Shown: positions 30,702 through 39,310, numbered from the stretch's first letter. The stretch: DNA of 64,000 bases from SIG701 sp045577175 (GCA_045577175.1 JAZNHT010000022.1:10419-74418); one strand, 5' to 3'. A program made the numbers and translations. Notes: a model not told the origin generated them from the letters alone.

Positions 30702-31757
30702 ATGAACAAGATCAAGCTCTGCGTCCTGTTTGGCGGACGCTCCTCGGAGTACGAGGTTTCCCTCGCCTCCGCCTACTGCGTTCTGACGAACGCCTCCCCC
30801 GCACGGTACGAGATTCTGCCCGTCGGCATCACGAAGGAAGGCGGCTGGTACCTCTACACGGGAGATTTTGAAAAAATCCGTGACGGATCGTGGTGCGAGA
30901 ACACCGATACGCTTCCGCGTGTCACGGTCGATCTGACATCGGGCGCGCACGCACTGCTCATCTGTCCGCCGGACGGCACGCCGACGGCAGAGGCAATCGA
31001 CGTCGTATTTCCCGTGCTCCACGGAGCATACGGCGAGGACGGCACCGTGCAGGGTATGCTCGCTCTTGCCGGGATTCCGTTTGTAGGCTGCGGCTGTGCC
31101 TCCTCCTCCGTCTGCATGGATAAATCGCTCACGAAGCTGTCTGTCGCGGAAACAGGCATCCGACAGGCGAACTACGTGCTCGTGCGCGAGGGGGACACCG
31201 AGGACGACTGCATCCGCGAGGCGGAGACGGGACTGCACTATCCGATGTTTGTAAAGCCGGCACGGGCAGGATCGTCCGTCGGCATCTCGAAAGCGAAAAA
31301 CCGAAGCGAGCTGAAGCGCGCCCTCGCCGTCGCCTTCCGCGAGGACGAAAAGGTGCTGATTGAAAACACCGTCGTCGGCAGAGAGATCGAAGTCGCCGTT
31401 TTGGAGGAGCACGGAGCATACACCGTTTCGGACTGCGCCGAGATCGACGCCGGTGCGGAATTTTACGACTACGATGCGAAATATGTGAGCGACACCTCGA
31501 CGTTCTACATCCCCGCCCGTCTGGGTGAGAAAACGAGAGAGACGGTACGTCTTTGTGCGGAAAGGATTTTCAAAGCCCTGGACTGCCGCACGCTTGCCCG
31601 TGTGGATTTCTTCGTGGAGGAGGACGGCACGGTCGTGTTCAACGAAATCAACACGATCCCCGGCTTCACCGAAATCAGCATGTATCCGAAGCTGATGATG
31701 GCTGAGGGCATGACATATCCCGAGCTGATCGATCGGCTGATCGCATCCGCGCTCTGA
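30702..31757 (+). CDS. ddl: D-alanine--D-alanine ligase
   Basis: 351 aa ATP-grasp enzyme. LFGGRSSEYEVSLASA, PVLHGAYGEDGTVQG, VKPARAGSSVGISKAKN and FNEINTIPGFT are all family motifs. The omega loop FYDYDAKY keeps the Tyr-Lys pattern of true D-Ala:D-Ala ligases rather than the D-Ser or D-Lac types, so no vancomycin-type resistance is suggested. Supplies the dipeptide for peptidoglycan. Seventeen bases after prmC. Confidence 0.94.
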   Translation: MNKIKLCVLFGGRSSEYEVSLASAYCVLTNASPARYEILPVGITKEGGWYLYTGDFEKIRDGSWCENTDTLPRVTVDLTSGAHALLICPPDGTPTAEAIDVVFPVLHGAYGEDGTVQGMLALAGIPFVGCGCASSSVCMDKSLTKLSVAETGIRQANYVLVREGDTEDDCIREAETGLHYPMFVKPARAGSSVGISKAKNRSELKRALAVAFREDEKVLIENTVVGREIEVAVLEEHGAYTVSDCAEIDAGAEFYDYDAKYVSDTSTFYIPARLGEKTRETVRLCAERIFKALDCRTLARVDFFVEEDGTVVFNEINTIPGFTEISMYPKLMMAEGMTYPELIDRLIASAL

Positions 31758-31790
31758 GCCGTCTGCATAGATTTTCTCTCCGAATGCATA

Positions 31791-31826
31791 AAACACGTCC
31801 GCATACAAGCACGGGCGTGTTTTTTC
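31791..31826 (+). terminator. terminator after ddl
   Basis: AACACGTCCG pairs with CGGGCGTGTT, followed by TTTTTC. Confidence 0.75.
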
Positions 31827-31955
31827 TTCCGCACCTGCCGATATGCACGTTATCGGCAGGTGTCTTTCGTTTATTCGTAAACTATTTTTGTGCACAATAC
31901 ACAAAACAGCATTTTTTCGCCTTCTTCCGCCTCCCCGAAAGAAATCCGCGCCGAG

Positions 31956-32024
31956 TTTTCCACAGCTTGTGGGAAACCCTGTGGAAAGCTGAATGTTTTC
32001 AAGGGAAATCCCGAGTTTTCCACA
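31956..32024. promoter_or_regulatory. cluster of DnaA-box-like sites
   Basis: TTTTCCACA at 31956-31964 and 32016-32024, each in the direct repeat CCGAGTTTTCCACAG, plus the inverted TGTGGAAAG at 31980-31988. They differ from the consensus TTATNCACA by one or two bases. The flanking 100 bp to the right are AT-rich. Confidence 0.35.
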
Positions 32025-32200
32025 GGGAAAACGCAAAAAAACTGTTGAAAACTTCACCGATTTCCTGAAATCCCCGCTGTTGGCAAGTGTCTTAAAATAG
32101 AAAATCAAGAAATTTCAAAAAACATCTTGACAAAAAAATTGGTGAAAACTTATACATTTTCGTCAAAACCCGTTTATCGCATCGGGAAATGCCGAAAACG

Positions 32201-32270
32201 AAAAAAGCGGCACGAATCGCACACAAACGGCCCCGGCGTGGTCAGCCATCTGCCTCATGCGATTCGTACC
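32201..32270 (-). terminator. long hairpin with T run after the DacF-like gene
   Basis: On the minus strand GGTACGAATCGCA (32258-32270) pairs with TGCGATTCGTGCC (32209-32221), followed by GCTTTTTTCG. The apical 36 bases are themselves GC-rich. A terminator, possibly the 3' end of a small RNA. Confidence 0.6.
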
Positions 32271-32340
32271 TGCCATCATAGTATATGCAAAACGGGTACG
32301 GATATACACAAAGAAATCCGCACCCATTGCAAAGGATTTA

Positions 32341-33651
32341 TCAATAGAAATTGCCGTGGCGGCGTTTTTTCTCACGGAGATGCGCCCGTATCAGCACGTA
32401 TGCGATACTGAACAGAACCGCAAAAACAATCGTCGCTTTGAAAAAGCGGCTCGCCGTGAACGATTTGATTCGCTCCAGCATGAACAGAAACTCACTGCGC
32501 GTCACGGATACGGTCGCAATCAGATCGGAGCTTCCGAGAATCTCCTCCCCATACGTCACCGTCACCGTGCCGCACACCTGCCCTGCCTCCACCGGCGCCG
32601 TCAAAGATTCATCAAACGTGTTATAGCTGAGCCGTATTGCCGCAGGATCTACATCCACGGGAAGATACCGCACGATCGAAGTCGCAGGCACAAGCGTCAC
32701 GTAATCCACCGTCGAGGACAGTGCCACCGAAAGCTCACATACACGCTCCGAAACGGAGAGCACCTCCGTATATCCGTAGGAATCAAATGCCCATTCCAGC
32801 ATATCTTTGGCATTTGCATAACTCCAGATTTCTTCCTCGCCGCCCTCCGCGCTCATCACGATCGCCATATACGTCAGATCGTTTCTCCGTGCCACGGAAA
32901 CAATGTTGTAACCGCTCTGCGACGTGTATCCTGCGCTCATTCCGAGCGCATCCGCGTAATAATAGCGGGTATCGTAGTATTTAGACAATTGACTATTACG
33001 GTTGAAGATGTTGCGGTAATCCTTTTTGTTCGTCCCGTCCATCACGTATTTGGTGACGGAGGTAATCTCAATAAAACCGGGGAGCCTGTACGCATATTTG
33101 GCAATTGCCGCCGTATCGGCAAGAGTGGTCACCATGAGGTCGTTGTGCATACCGGTAACGTTCGTGTAATGCGTACTGTACGCGCCGAGCATCTGTGCCT
33201 TTTCGTTCATCATGGAAACGAATGCATCCACCGATCCGGCAACGGTTACCGCAAGCACCTGCGCGGCATCGTTCGCACCGTTGACAAGCAAAGCGTGCAG
33301 CATATCGTCCGCCGTGACAATCTCGCCGACGACAAGTCCGATGTTGTTGCCCGTCACCTTTGAGAGCATCTCCGCCGTCACGGTGATTGTCCGATCGGGC
33401 GTATCTCCGAGTGCTTCGAGCGCGAGGATACCGGTCATGAGCTTCACGGTGGAGGCAGGATAGAGCTTGCCTGTTTCATTGTATGTATACAGCACCGCGT
33501 CGTTCTCGAAATTGTACAGATACGCCGCCGCGGCGTGTCGGATCTCCGGCGGCTCGACGGCGGACACGGGAGGGGCGCACACAATAAGCGGCAAAAGAAG
33601 CGTGAGCACCGTCAGAAGCACGGCGAGCGCACGCACGGTCTTTTTTTTCAA
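32341..33651 (-). CDS. DacF-like D,D-carboxypeptidase homologue with degenerate active site
   Basis: 436 aa from a TTG that overlaps the ribF stop (TTGA), with GGAGG before it. Signal peptide (1-31), peptidase S11 domain, beta domain and a C-terminal membrane span with basic tail (about 408-430). STVK at 67-70 keeps the SxxK serine and lysine. The SxN motif is replaced by NGAN (124-127) and KTG by SAG (239-241, GMSAGYT). Active members trim the terminal D-Ala of peptidoglycan stems; this one may be inactive or altered. Confidence 0.85.
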   Translation of the reverse strand: MKKKTVRALAVLLTVLTLLLPLIVCAPPVSAVEPPEIRHAAAAYLYNFENDAVLYTYNETGKLYPASTVKLMTGILALEALGDTPDRTITVTAEMLSKVTGNNIGLVVGEIVTADDMLHALLVNGANDAAQVLAVTVAGSVDAFVSMMNEKAQMLGAYSTHYTNVTGMHNDLMVTTLADTAAIAKYAYRLPGFIEITSVTKYVMDGTNKKDYRNIFNRNSQLSKYYDTRYYYADALGMSAGYTSQSGYNIVSVARRNDLTYMAIVMSAEGGEEEIWSYANAKDMLEWAFDSYGYTEVLSVSERVCELSVALSSTVDYVTLVPATSIVRYLPVDVDPAAIRLSYNTFDESLTAPVEAGQVCGTVTVTYGEEILGSSDLIATVSVTRSEFLFMLERIKSFTASRFFKATIVFAVLFSIAYVLIRAHLREKKRRHGNFY

Positions 33652-34598
33652 AGCTCCTCCTCCTTCCGGATTGGATGTGCGGCAAAATACGTCCGCGTGT
33701 CAAGGACATCCTGCTCGATCGCCTCTTTCAAAGCCGCGACAGACGAAAACCTTTTCTCCTCGCGCAGTCTGCGGCAAAATTCGACACGGACGGTACACCC
33801 GTACAGATCGCCGTCAAAACCGAGGATGTGCGTCTCACAGTTGACGGTCTCCCCGTCGGATACGGTCGGGCGTGTGCCGACATTGCAGACGGCTTCGTAC
33901 CGCCGAGTGTCCACCGTGCAGATACAGGCATAGATCCCCCGTTCGGGAACGATATGCCCGTCGGGAAAATTCTGATTGACGGTCGGCAGACCGATCGTGT
34001 GCCCGATACGGTTCCCGTGCAGAACGGGCAGGCACACGGAAAACGGACGCCCGAGCAAAGCCGCCGCCGTCTCCATATCTCCCGACTCCACCGCCCGACG
34101 GATTCGCGTAGACGAGATCGGATCCCCGTCCGCCAAAACAGACGGCACGACGGAAAGCGGCACCCCCTCTTTTGAGAGAAGCTCGGCGAGAAGCGATACG
34201 TCTCCCGCCCTGCCCTTCCCGAAGCGGAAATCCTCTCCGCACACGACTGCGGCACAGCGGAGTGTACGCACAAGATATTCCCGAACAAACACCTCGGGCG
34301 AAAGATCGCGCACGCGCGCAAAATCCTCCAGCACGGCGGCACGGATTCCCGCCTCGGCAAACAGGCGCATCTTCTCCTCTGCGGTCGTCAGGACAGGCAC
34401 CGAAGCCTCCGCTTTTGCAAGCGCGGTAAACGTCCACACCGCAGGGATACCGTCGGGAAGCTGTGCCGCAAGCGCACACGCCTCCGAAAGCAATCGCCGA
34501 TGCCCAAGATGAACGCCGTCAAAATTGCCCAGCGCGACGGCAAGCGGACGGTCGGGCAGTGCGCCCACCGTCATTTCGGGCAGTATATAACTCGTCAT
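33648..34598 (-). CDS. ribF: bifunctional riboflavin kinase/FAD synthetase
   Basis: 316 aa. The N-terminal FAD synthetase domain has ALGNFDGVHLGHRRLLSEA and GEDFRFGKGRAGD and ISSTRIRRAVESGDMETA. The C-terminal riboflavin kinase domain has LPTVNQNFPDGHIVPERGIYA and ETHILGFDGDLYG. It makes FMN and FAD from riboflavin. Coupled by stop/start overlap to the DacF-like gene. Confidence 0.95.
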   Translation of the reverse strand: MTSYILPEMTVGALPDRPLAVALGNFDGVHLGHRRLLSEACALAAQLPDGIPAVWTFTALAKAEASVPVLTTAEEKMRLFAEAGIRAAVLEDFARVRDLSPEVFVREYLVRTLRCAAVVCGEDFRFGKGRAGDVSLLAELLSKEGVPLSVVPSVLADGDPISSTRIRRAVESGDMETAAALLGRPFSVCLPVLHGNRIGHTIGLPTVNQNFPDGHIVPERGIYACICTVDTRRYEAVCNVGTRPTVSDGETVNCETHILGFDGDLYGCTVRVEFCRRLREEKRFSSVAALKEAIEQDVLDTRTYFAAHPIRKEEEL

Positions 34599-34622
34599 AC
34601 TATCGCTTCAATCAAAGCCTCG

Positions 34623-34925
34623 TTAATCGACGAAATTAAACTCATCCTTGAATTTTTCCTTAAAAATAGCAAAAACAGCGTTCAGCACGTCTTCGTCCGT
34701 GACGCCGACGTAGGCTTCCTCATCCTCGTTCTCCGTCTCCTCCACCTTCAAAATGACAACCTCGCCGTCTCCGTCATCCTCCTCGGGGAGCAGAACGACA
34801 TATTCGAAGCCCTCGTATTCGATCAGATCGACAAACTCAAAAACGGTCTCATTGCCGTTTTCATCCGTCAAGGTGATTCTGTTATCCAGATTCTCAAACT
34901 CGTTCATGTTGTTTACGTTATCCAT
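34623..34925 (-). CDS. DUF1292 (YrzB-like) protein
   Basis: 100 aa starting MDNVNNMNEF after AAGGAGAATAAAACA. The core DNRITLTDENGNETVFEFVD and YVVLLPEEDD are typical. It usually stands in the conserved cluster ireB-ruvX-DUF1292; here an Fe-S aldo/keto reductase occupies the middle position. Function unknown. Confidence 0.9.
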   Translation of the reverse strand: MDNVNNMNEFENLDNRITLTDENGNETVFEFVDLIEYEGFEYVVLLPEEDDGDGEVVILKVEETENEDEEAYVGVTDEDVLNAVFAIFKEKFKDEFNFVD

Positions 34926-34959
34926 TGTTTTATTCTCCTTAAAATGTATTATACGGTGC

Positions 34960-35922
34960 TCACAGCACCTTGATCGCAAACAGAGGGCACACGCGGGAGC
35001 AGTAGCCGCAGAGCACGCATTTTTCGCCCGAAACGACGGCATGTCCGTCCGTGACGGTGAGTGCTCCCTGCGCACAGCGGCGCACACACGCACCGCACCC
35101 CTCGCAGTAATCCTCAATATGGAGACGCCGCGTTTTGTTTCGCAAAGCATCCGCCGCCGCATGAGGAAACGTGCGGCTGTCAAAATACGAAATATTCGCG
35201 TCAATCTCCGCCTCGGACTGCATCCCGACCGCAACCGCGTCAATATACGGCTGATCGAGCGCAAAATCAAACGCCGCCGCGGCATCGCGGAACAGATGTC
35301 CGCCGCCGAGCACCTTCATGGCAAACGTACCGATTCCGAGCGCGTGCGCGTCGGCGACGGCTGATTGCATTTCCGCAATCGTTCCGTCGGCGATACCGTA
35401 GCCGCCGCGGTTGAAAATCGGATGGATCACGTCCAAGGGGATACCGCGCCTGTAAAGCTCAATCACGCCGCGCACGGCGGCGACGTGGTGCATGGACGCA
35501 CCGACCGCACGGATAATCCCGCGCGATTTGCACTCAAACAGGTACTCCAAAGCCTCGCGGTGTCCGCGCAGAGTTTCATAGCTTTCCTGCTCGTGGAGCA
35601 TGAAAATATCGATCACGTCCCGGTCAAGCTCCCTGCGCGCTTCATCCACAGCCGCCGCCGCCATCTCCCTCGTATACGCATACGTTTTCGTGGAAACGAC
35701 AATATCATCCCCTCCGTACAGCTTGAGCGCACGGCGGATAAGCGGATAGTTTTCGTAATACTGCGCGGTGTCCGTAAAACGGATGCCGCGGGAGAATGCG
35801 TAAGCAAGGACCTCCGCCGCCCTCTCGGGAGGCAGATTCGCCTGCACGGGGCTGACCGTGAGCGAGCCGATGCAGAGACGGGAAACCGTCAGCCCCGTTC
35901 CGCCCAGCGTTATGTACTCCAT
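34960..35922 (-). CDS. aldo/keto reductase with C-terminal 2[4Fe-4S] ferredoxin domain
   Basis: 320 aa. AKR barrel with GGTGLTVSRLCIGSL, FTDTAQYYENYP (catalytic Asp/Tyr region) and FMLHEQESYE. The C-terminus carries two cluster motifs, CEGCGACVRRC and CVLCGYCSRVCP. Such ferredoxin-fused AKRs are common in anaerobes; substrates are unknown. Its ATG overlaps the ireB stop by one base (TGATG), so it is in the ireB operon. Confidence 0.92.
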   Translation of the reverse strand: MEYITLGGTGLTVSRLCIGSLTVSPVQANLPPERAAEVLAYAFSRGIRFTDTAQYYENYPLIRRALKLYGGDDIVVSTKTYAYTREMAAAAVDEARRELDRDVIDIFMLHEQESYETLRGHREALEYLFECKSRGIIRAVGASMHHVAAVRGVIELYRRGIPLDVIHPIFNRGGYGIADGTIAEMQSAVADAHALGIGTFAMKVLGGGHLFRDAAAAFDFALDQPYIDAVAVGMQSEAEIDANISYFDSRTFPHAAADALRNKTRRLHIEDYCEGCGACVRRCAQGALTVTDGHAVVSGEKCVLCGYCSRVCPLFAIKVL

Positions 35923-36179
35923 CAGATGCCCAGATACGTGCGCAGCAGTGCGCTCATCAGCTCATCGCGGTCGATACGGCAGATGAGACTGCGCGCGTTT
36001 TTGTAGTTGGTGATGTAGGTCGGATCCTCGGAAAGTATGTATCCCACGATCTGGTTGATGGGGTTGTAGCCCTTTTCGTTCAGAGCTTCGTAGACAGCGG
36101 TGAGCGTCGATTGGATCTCACGGTCTTTTTCGTCGTGAATCGAAAAGGTGATCGTTTTGTTTTTGTCAAGATTCGGCAT
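35922..36179 (-). CDS. ireB: IreB-family regulatory phosphoprotein (UPF0297)
   Basis: 85 aa, with the family core TITFSIHDEKDREIQSTLTA and YNPINQIVGYILSEDPTYIT. In Enterococcus, IreB is phosphorylated by the kinase IreK and tunes cephalosporin resistance. First gene of a unit with the AKR and the DUF1292 protein. Confidence 0.94.
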   Translation of the reverse strand: MPNLDKNKTITFSIHDEKDREIQSTLTAVYEALNEKGYNPINQIVGYILSEDPTYITNYKNARSLICRIDRDELMSALLRTYLGI

Positions 36180-36233
36180 ATTCGTTTCCCTTTCTCTTAC
36201 AGATCAAATCCGAATTACGGATTCCCATAGTAT

Positions 36234-36262
36234 ATTATACCCGTATTTTTTGCAAAATGCAA
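36234..36262 (-). promoter_or_regulatory. promoter of the ireB operon
   Basis: On the minus strand TTGCAT (36257-36262), 17 bases, TATAAT (36234-36239). Confidence 0.7.
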
Positions 36263-36343
36263 TAGAAACGGAAGAACTGACAGAAATTTTGTTCGCAAAA
36301 CAGGAGGCAAGCAGAACATTTTTGAAAAAAACCGCGCTTGCCA

Positions 36344-36373
36344 TTGACATTATGCCCATAAATGTGGTATAAT
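36344..36373 (+). promoter_or_regulatory. promoter of the MinD-like gene
   Basis: TTGACA (36344-36349), 18 bases, TATAAT (36368-36373). Confidence 0.75.
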
Positions 36374-36455
36374 TGTGTCAAGCATTTGGACAATACATCC
36401 ATTTGTGCATATTTACACACAATTTTCGGCGGGAAGGCGGCGTTTTGTTGAAATT

Positions 36456-37217
36456 ATGAAAAAAATCATCGTCACCTCCGCCAAAGGCGGCATCGGGAAA
36501 TCCACCGCCGCACTCGGCATTGCCGCAGCACTTGCCGCACGCGGTCACCGCACGCTGCTCATCGACTGCGACATCGGCAACCGCTGTCTTGATCTGATGA
36601 CGGGGCTGGAGGATCGCGTTCTGTACGACCTCGGCGATGTTGCAAGCGAGCGATGCACCGCAGAGGAGGCGCTTCTTACCCCGGATGGGCAGGAGAATCT
36701 TCGATTCTGCGCGGCACCGCTGACGGCAGACGCACCGACGGAAGCGTACACCGATGCCCTGCAAAGGCTGACGGAAGCGGCCGACGCCGAGTATATCCTC
36801 TGCGACACGGCAGGCACAGGTGCTACCGTGCAGGCGATTGCGAAATCGTTCGCCGACGGCGCACTGGTGATCGCAACACAGCAGCCTGCGTCCATCCGTT
36901 CCGCCGAGTACACCGCGACCTTGATGCGTGAGTGGGGATCGCTTCCCTGCCTGCTCGTCATCTCGATGTTTGAAGAATACGCCGCCGCGGACGGAATCCG
37001 TGCCGGACTTCTTGAAATCATCGACAAAACGCACGTCCGCACCGTGGGCGTCATCCCGCGCGACCGCGCACTTCTGCTCGCACAGGAGGCAGGAAAGCTG
37101 CCCGATGCGAAGGGGCGCGCCGCCCGTGCCATGAAAAATATCGCCGACCGTCTGGTAGGAGACGATGTTCCTCTGTTCACCGAAATCAGAAGAATCAAAA
37201 CAGGAAAAATTCTGTGA
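36456..37217 (+). CDS. MinD/ParA-family ATPase
   Basis: 253 aa from the ATG at 36456. Deviant Walker A KGGIGKST (10-17), switch I LLIDCDIGNRCLDLMTG and DTAGTGATVQAI in the Walker B region. The C-terminus (VPLFTEIRRIKTGKIL) lacks a clear amphipathic membrane-targeting helix, and no minC or minE adjoins, so I do not name it minD. It may position division proteins or act on another cargo. The ribosome binding site is weak (AAGGCGG, 17 bases upstream). Confidence 0.85.
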   Translation: MKKIIVTSAKGGIGKSTAALGIAAALAARGHRTLLIDCDIGNRCLDLMTGLEDRVLYDLGDVASERCTAEEALLTPDGQENLRFCAAPLTADAPTEAYTDALQRLTEAADAEYILCDTAGTGATVQAIAKSFADGALVIATQQPASIRSAEYTATLMREWGSLPCLLVISMFEEYAAADGIRAGLLEIIDKTHVRTVGVIPRDRALLLAQEAGKLPDAKGRAARAMKNIADRLVGDDVPLFTEIRRIKTGKIL

Positions 37218-37273
37218 CAGAAGTCACATGCCGCATATCCGCCCAATGAGAAAGAACAGGAGCCACCGAAACT

Positions 37274-37711
37274 ATGGAAATTGCTTTGATCGCTGACGAC
37301 ACCAAAAAGGAGCTTATGACGCAGTTCTGCATCGCATACTGCGGTATACTGAGCAAGCACAACCTCTGTGCGACGAGCACAACGGGTAAATATATTGAAG
37401 AAGCTACGGGGCTTCGCGTAGAAAAACTGCTCTCCGGCACACACGGCGGCGAGCAGCAGATCATGTCGCGCGTTTCGTACAACGAGATCGATGCGCTGAT
37501 CTACTTCCGCAGCACCGCGCCCGATTTGTTTTACAAGGATGAGGAATACAATCTCCTTCGCATGTGCGATATTCACAACGTCCCTGTTGCAACGAATATC
37601 GCTATGGCGGAGATCCTTGTCTGCGCCGTCGATCGCGGCGACCTCGACTGGCGCGAGATCGTCAATCCGAAATCGGATTACAACCGCCGCCGCCGCGGTC
37701 TGAGCGAATGA
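37274..37711 (+). CDS. mgsA: methylglyoxal synthase
   Basis: 145 aa with IALIADDTKKELM, ATSTTGKYIEEATG, SGTHGGEQQI and DALIYFRSTAPD, all family motifs. It converts dihydroxyacetone phosphate to methylglyoxal and phosphate, a glycolytic bypass when phosphate is low. GGAGCCACCGAAACT precedes ATG. The stop overlaps the nth start. Confidence 0.93.
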   Translation: MEIALIADDTKKELMTQFCIAYCGILSKHNLCATSTTGKYIEEATGLRVEKLLSGTHGGEQQIMSRVSYNEIDALIYFRSTAPDLFYKDEEYNLLRMCDIHNVPVATNIAMAEILVCAVDRGDLDWREIVNPKSDYNRRRRGLSE

Positions 37712-38394
37712 GCCCGATGAAAACAAAAAAGAACGCCGCCTTTGCCCTTCGTGAAAAAGGGGCAGAGGCGGTTTCCCGTCTTGCCGCGCTGTATCCGGAC
37801 GCGGTCTGCTCGCTCGAATACGGGGGCGATCCGTGGAAGCTGCTCGTCATGGCGCGCTTATCCGCACAGTGCACGGACGAGCGTGTGAATATCGTATGCA
37901 AGCCGATGTTTGCAGCAATCCCAGACGCTGAAACGATGGCACAAACGCCTCTTTCCGTGATTGAAGAATTTGTAAAGCCGTGCGGACTCTACCGCATGAA
38001 GGCGAAAAGCATCAAGGAAGCGAGCGAAATCCTCGTGCGCGAGTACGGCGGACGCGTCCCCGACACAATGGAGGAGCTGCTCGCGCTCCCCGGCGTCGGG
38101 CGGAAGATTGCGAATCTTCTCCTCGGCGATATTTTCGGCAAGGGCGGCATCGTCGCGGACACGCACTGTATGCGCATCATGGGACGGCTCGGCTTCTACC
38201 CCGAGGATCTGCGCGATCCCGTCAAGACGGAGCGCATCCTTTCGCCGATCATTGAACCGGCGGCGCAGTCGGATTTCTGCCACCGTCTTGTCCATTTCGG
38301 GCGCGAATACTGCACGGCACGCTCCCCCGTTTGCGAAAAGGGCGGGGAATGTCCGCTATCGGAGATTTGCGCGCACAACGGCAAAAAAGCATAA
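37708..38394 (+). CDS. nth: endonuclease III
   Basis: 228 aa from the ATG overlapping the mgsA stop (ATGA); a second ATG three codons on is also possible. Helix-hairpin-helix LPGVGRKIANLLLGD with the catalytic Lys, ADTHCMRIMGRLG with the catalytic Asp. The iron-sulfur loop reads C-x6-C-x5-C-x5-C (CTARSPVCEKGGECPLSEIC) rather than the standard C-x6-C-x2-C-x5-C. It excises oxidised pyrimidines from DNA. Confidence 0.93.
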   Translation: MSPMKTKKNAAFALREKGAEAVSRLAALYPDAVCSLEYGGDPWKLLVMARLSAQCTDERVNIVCKPMFAAIPDAETMAQTPLSVIEEFVKPCGLYRMKAKSIKEASEILVREYGGRVPDTMEELLALPGVGRKIANLLLGDIFGKGGIVADTHCMRIMGRLGFYPEDLRDPVKTERILSPIIEPAAQSDFCHRLVHFGREYCTARSPVCEKGGECPLSEICAHNGKKA

Positions 38395-38412
38395 CACAAA
38401 CAAGGAGCTACC

Positions 38413-38850
38413 ATGTACCGAGAACGGATTGCATCCCATATTCAAGGACACAATTGGGCGAAACTGCAAGATCCTTGCCCCGAAAAAATGATTTCCCATG
38501 CGGAAAAGTACGTCGGCTTCAGATTCCCCGACGCACTGAAGGAATTGCTGCGGGAAACGAACGGCGATCACTGGTTCCTTCTCTCCGCGGAAGACATCAT
38601 TGAACACGTAAAAACCAACCGTAAAATATACCCCGAATACCTGGAGGCAGACGAATTTGAGGAGAAGATCAACCGCTTCGTTCCCTTTGCTACAAACGGC
38701 TGCGGTGATTATTACGGCTACCGCATCCTCCCGAATGGCGAAACAGACGCCACCGCCATATACATATGGGAACACGAGCTTTTTGAATATCAAAAGGTTG
38801 CAGAAGATATCTCCGAACTGATCAACAAGTATTACAACGGCGAAGTTTAA
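38413..38850 (+). CDS. SMI1/KNR4 (SUKH) family protein
   Basis: 145 aa. VGFRFPDALKELLRETNGDH and FATNGCGDYYGYRI plus YIWEHELFEY match the SUKH fold. Many members are immunity proteins against contact-dependent or polymorphic toxins, but no toxin gene is nearby, so it may be an orphan immunity gene. AAGGAGCTACC precedes ATG. Confidence 0.85.
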   Translation: MYRERIASHIQGHNWAKLQDPCPEKMISHAEKYVGFRFPDALKELLRETNGDHWFLLSAEDIIEHVKTNRKIYPEYLEADEFEEKINRFVPFATNGCGDYYGYRILPNGETDATAIYIWEHELFEYQKVAEDISELINKYYNGEV

Positions 38851-38930
38851 TTCACCGAAATCCAATGGGTGAAAACATCCTCAGACCAATGCGTGATGTT
38901 CTCAGCGGAGAAATCATAATTCGATTTGCT

Positions 38931-38961
38931 CGTAGGGCGGGGGCTTGCTCCCGCCGCATAC
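38931..38961. repeat. REP-like repeat, copy 1
   Basis: CGTAGGGCGGGGGCTTGCTC followed by CCGCCGCATA; the same 26-bp core occurs twice more at 39428-39504. Confidence 0.75.
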
Positions 38962-38964
38962 AGA

Positions 38965-39004
38965 AACCCCGACAGATTTTCAAGGTCTGTCGGGGTTCGT
39001 TTTA
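38965..39004. terminator. terminator hairpin
   Basis: AACCCCGACAGA pairs with TCTGTCGGGGTT, followed by CGTTTT. Confidence 0.8.
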
Positions 39005-39028
39005 TTGAGTTCAATAAATTGGAATTTC

Positions 39029-39310
39029 TCAATTGTTTCTGTTCTTCAAATTGTTCTCGTTTTCTGACTTGTTTTTATCATACCATTCATCCGGATAACT
39101 TGGTGTATCAGTGGCTTCAAACATATAGCAAAAAGCATCTCCGGTTTCCAAATCACTATTAAACGGACACTCATATCCCATTTTATCTGCCATAGCATAA
39201 GCATTTAGTTTGGTTTTCCATTGTTCGCACCAATCGTGAATGTGAAAACTTCCATCATTACTGAGTAAGACAGAATGATACTTTTTACAATTCATGCAAG
39301 TTTTCTTCAT
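39029..39310 (-). CDS. small cysteine-containing protein of unknown function
   Basis: 93 aa after GGAGGTTTACTCTGT. CMNC near the start, a single Cys in HDWCEQW, then YECPF and FCYMF give a pattern that could bind a metal. The tail is Asn/Lys rich. No family recognised. AT-rich relative to neighbours and enclosed by REP-like repeats, so possibly acquired. Confidence 0.7.
   Translation of the reverse strand: MKKTCMNCKKYHSVLLSNDGSFHIHDWCEQWKTKLNAYAMADKMGYECPFNSDLETGDAFCYMFEATDTPSYPDEWYDKNKSENENNLKNRNN

Larger units (their letters stand above)
31827..32340. other. 514-bp gene-free region between ddl and the DacF-like gene
   Basis: Holds three DnaA-box-like sites in an otherwise AT-rich stretch, a promoter-like TTGACA-18-TATACA (32127-32156, plus strand) that leads to no recognisable gene, and a long hairpin with a T run on the minus strand. 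No open frame has recognisable product. Confidence 0.6.

Noticed and set aside
32127..32156. Promoter-like TTGACA-18-TATACA on the plus strand
   Set aside because: No gene, ribosome binding site or plus-strand terminator follows; kept only as a remark in the intergenic entry.
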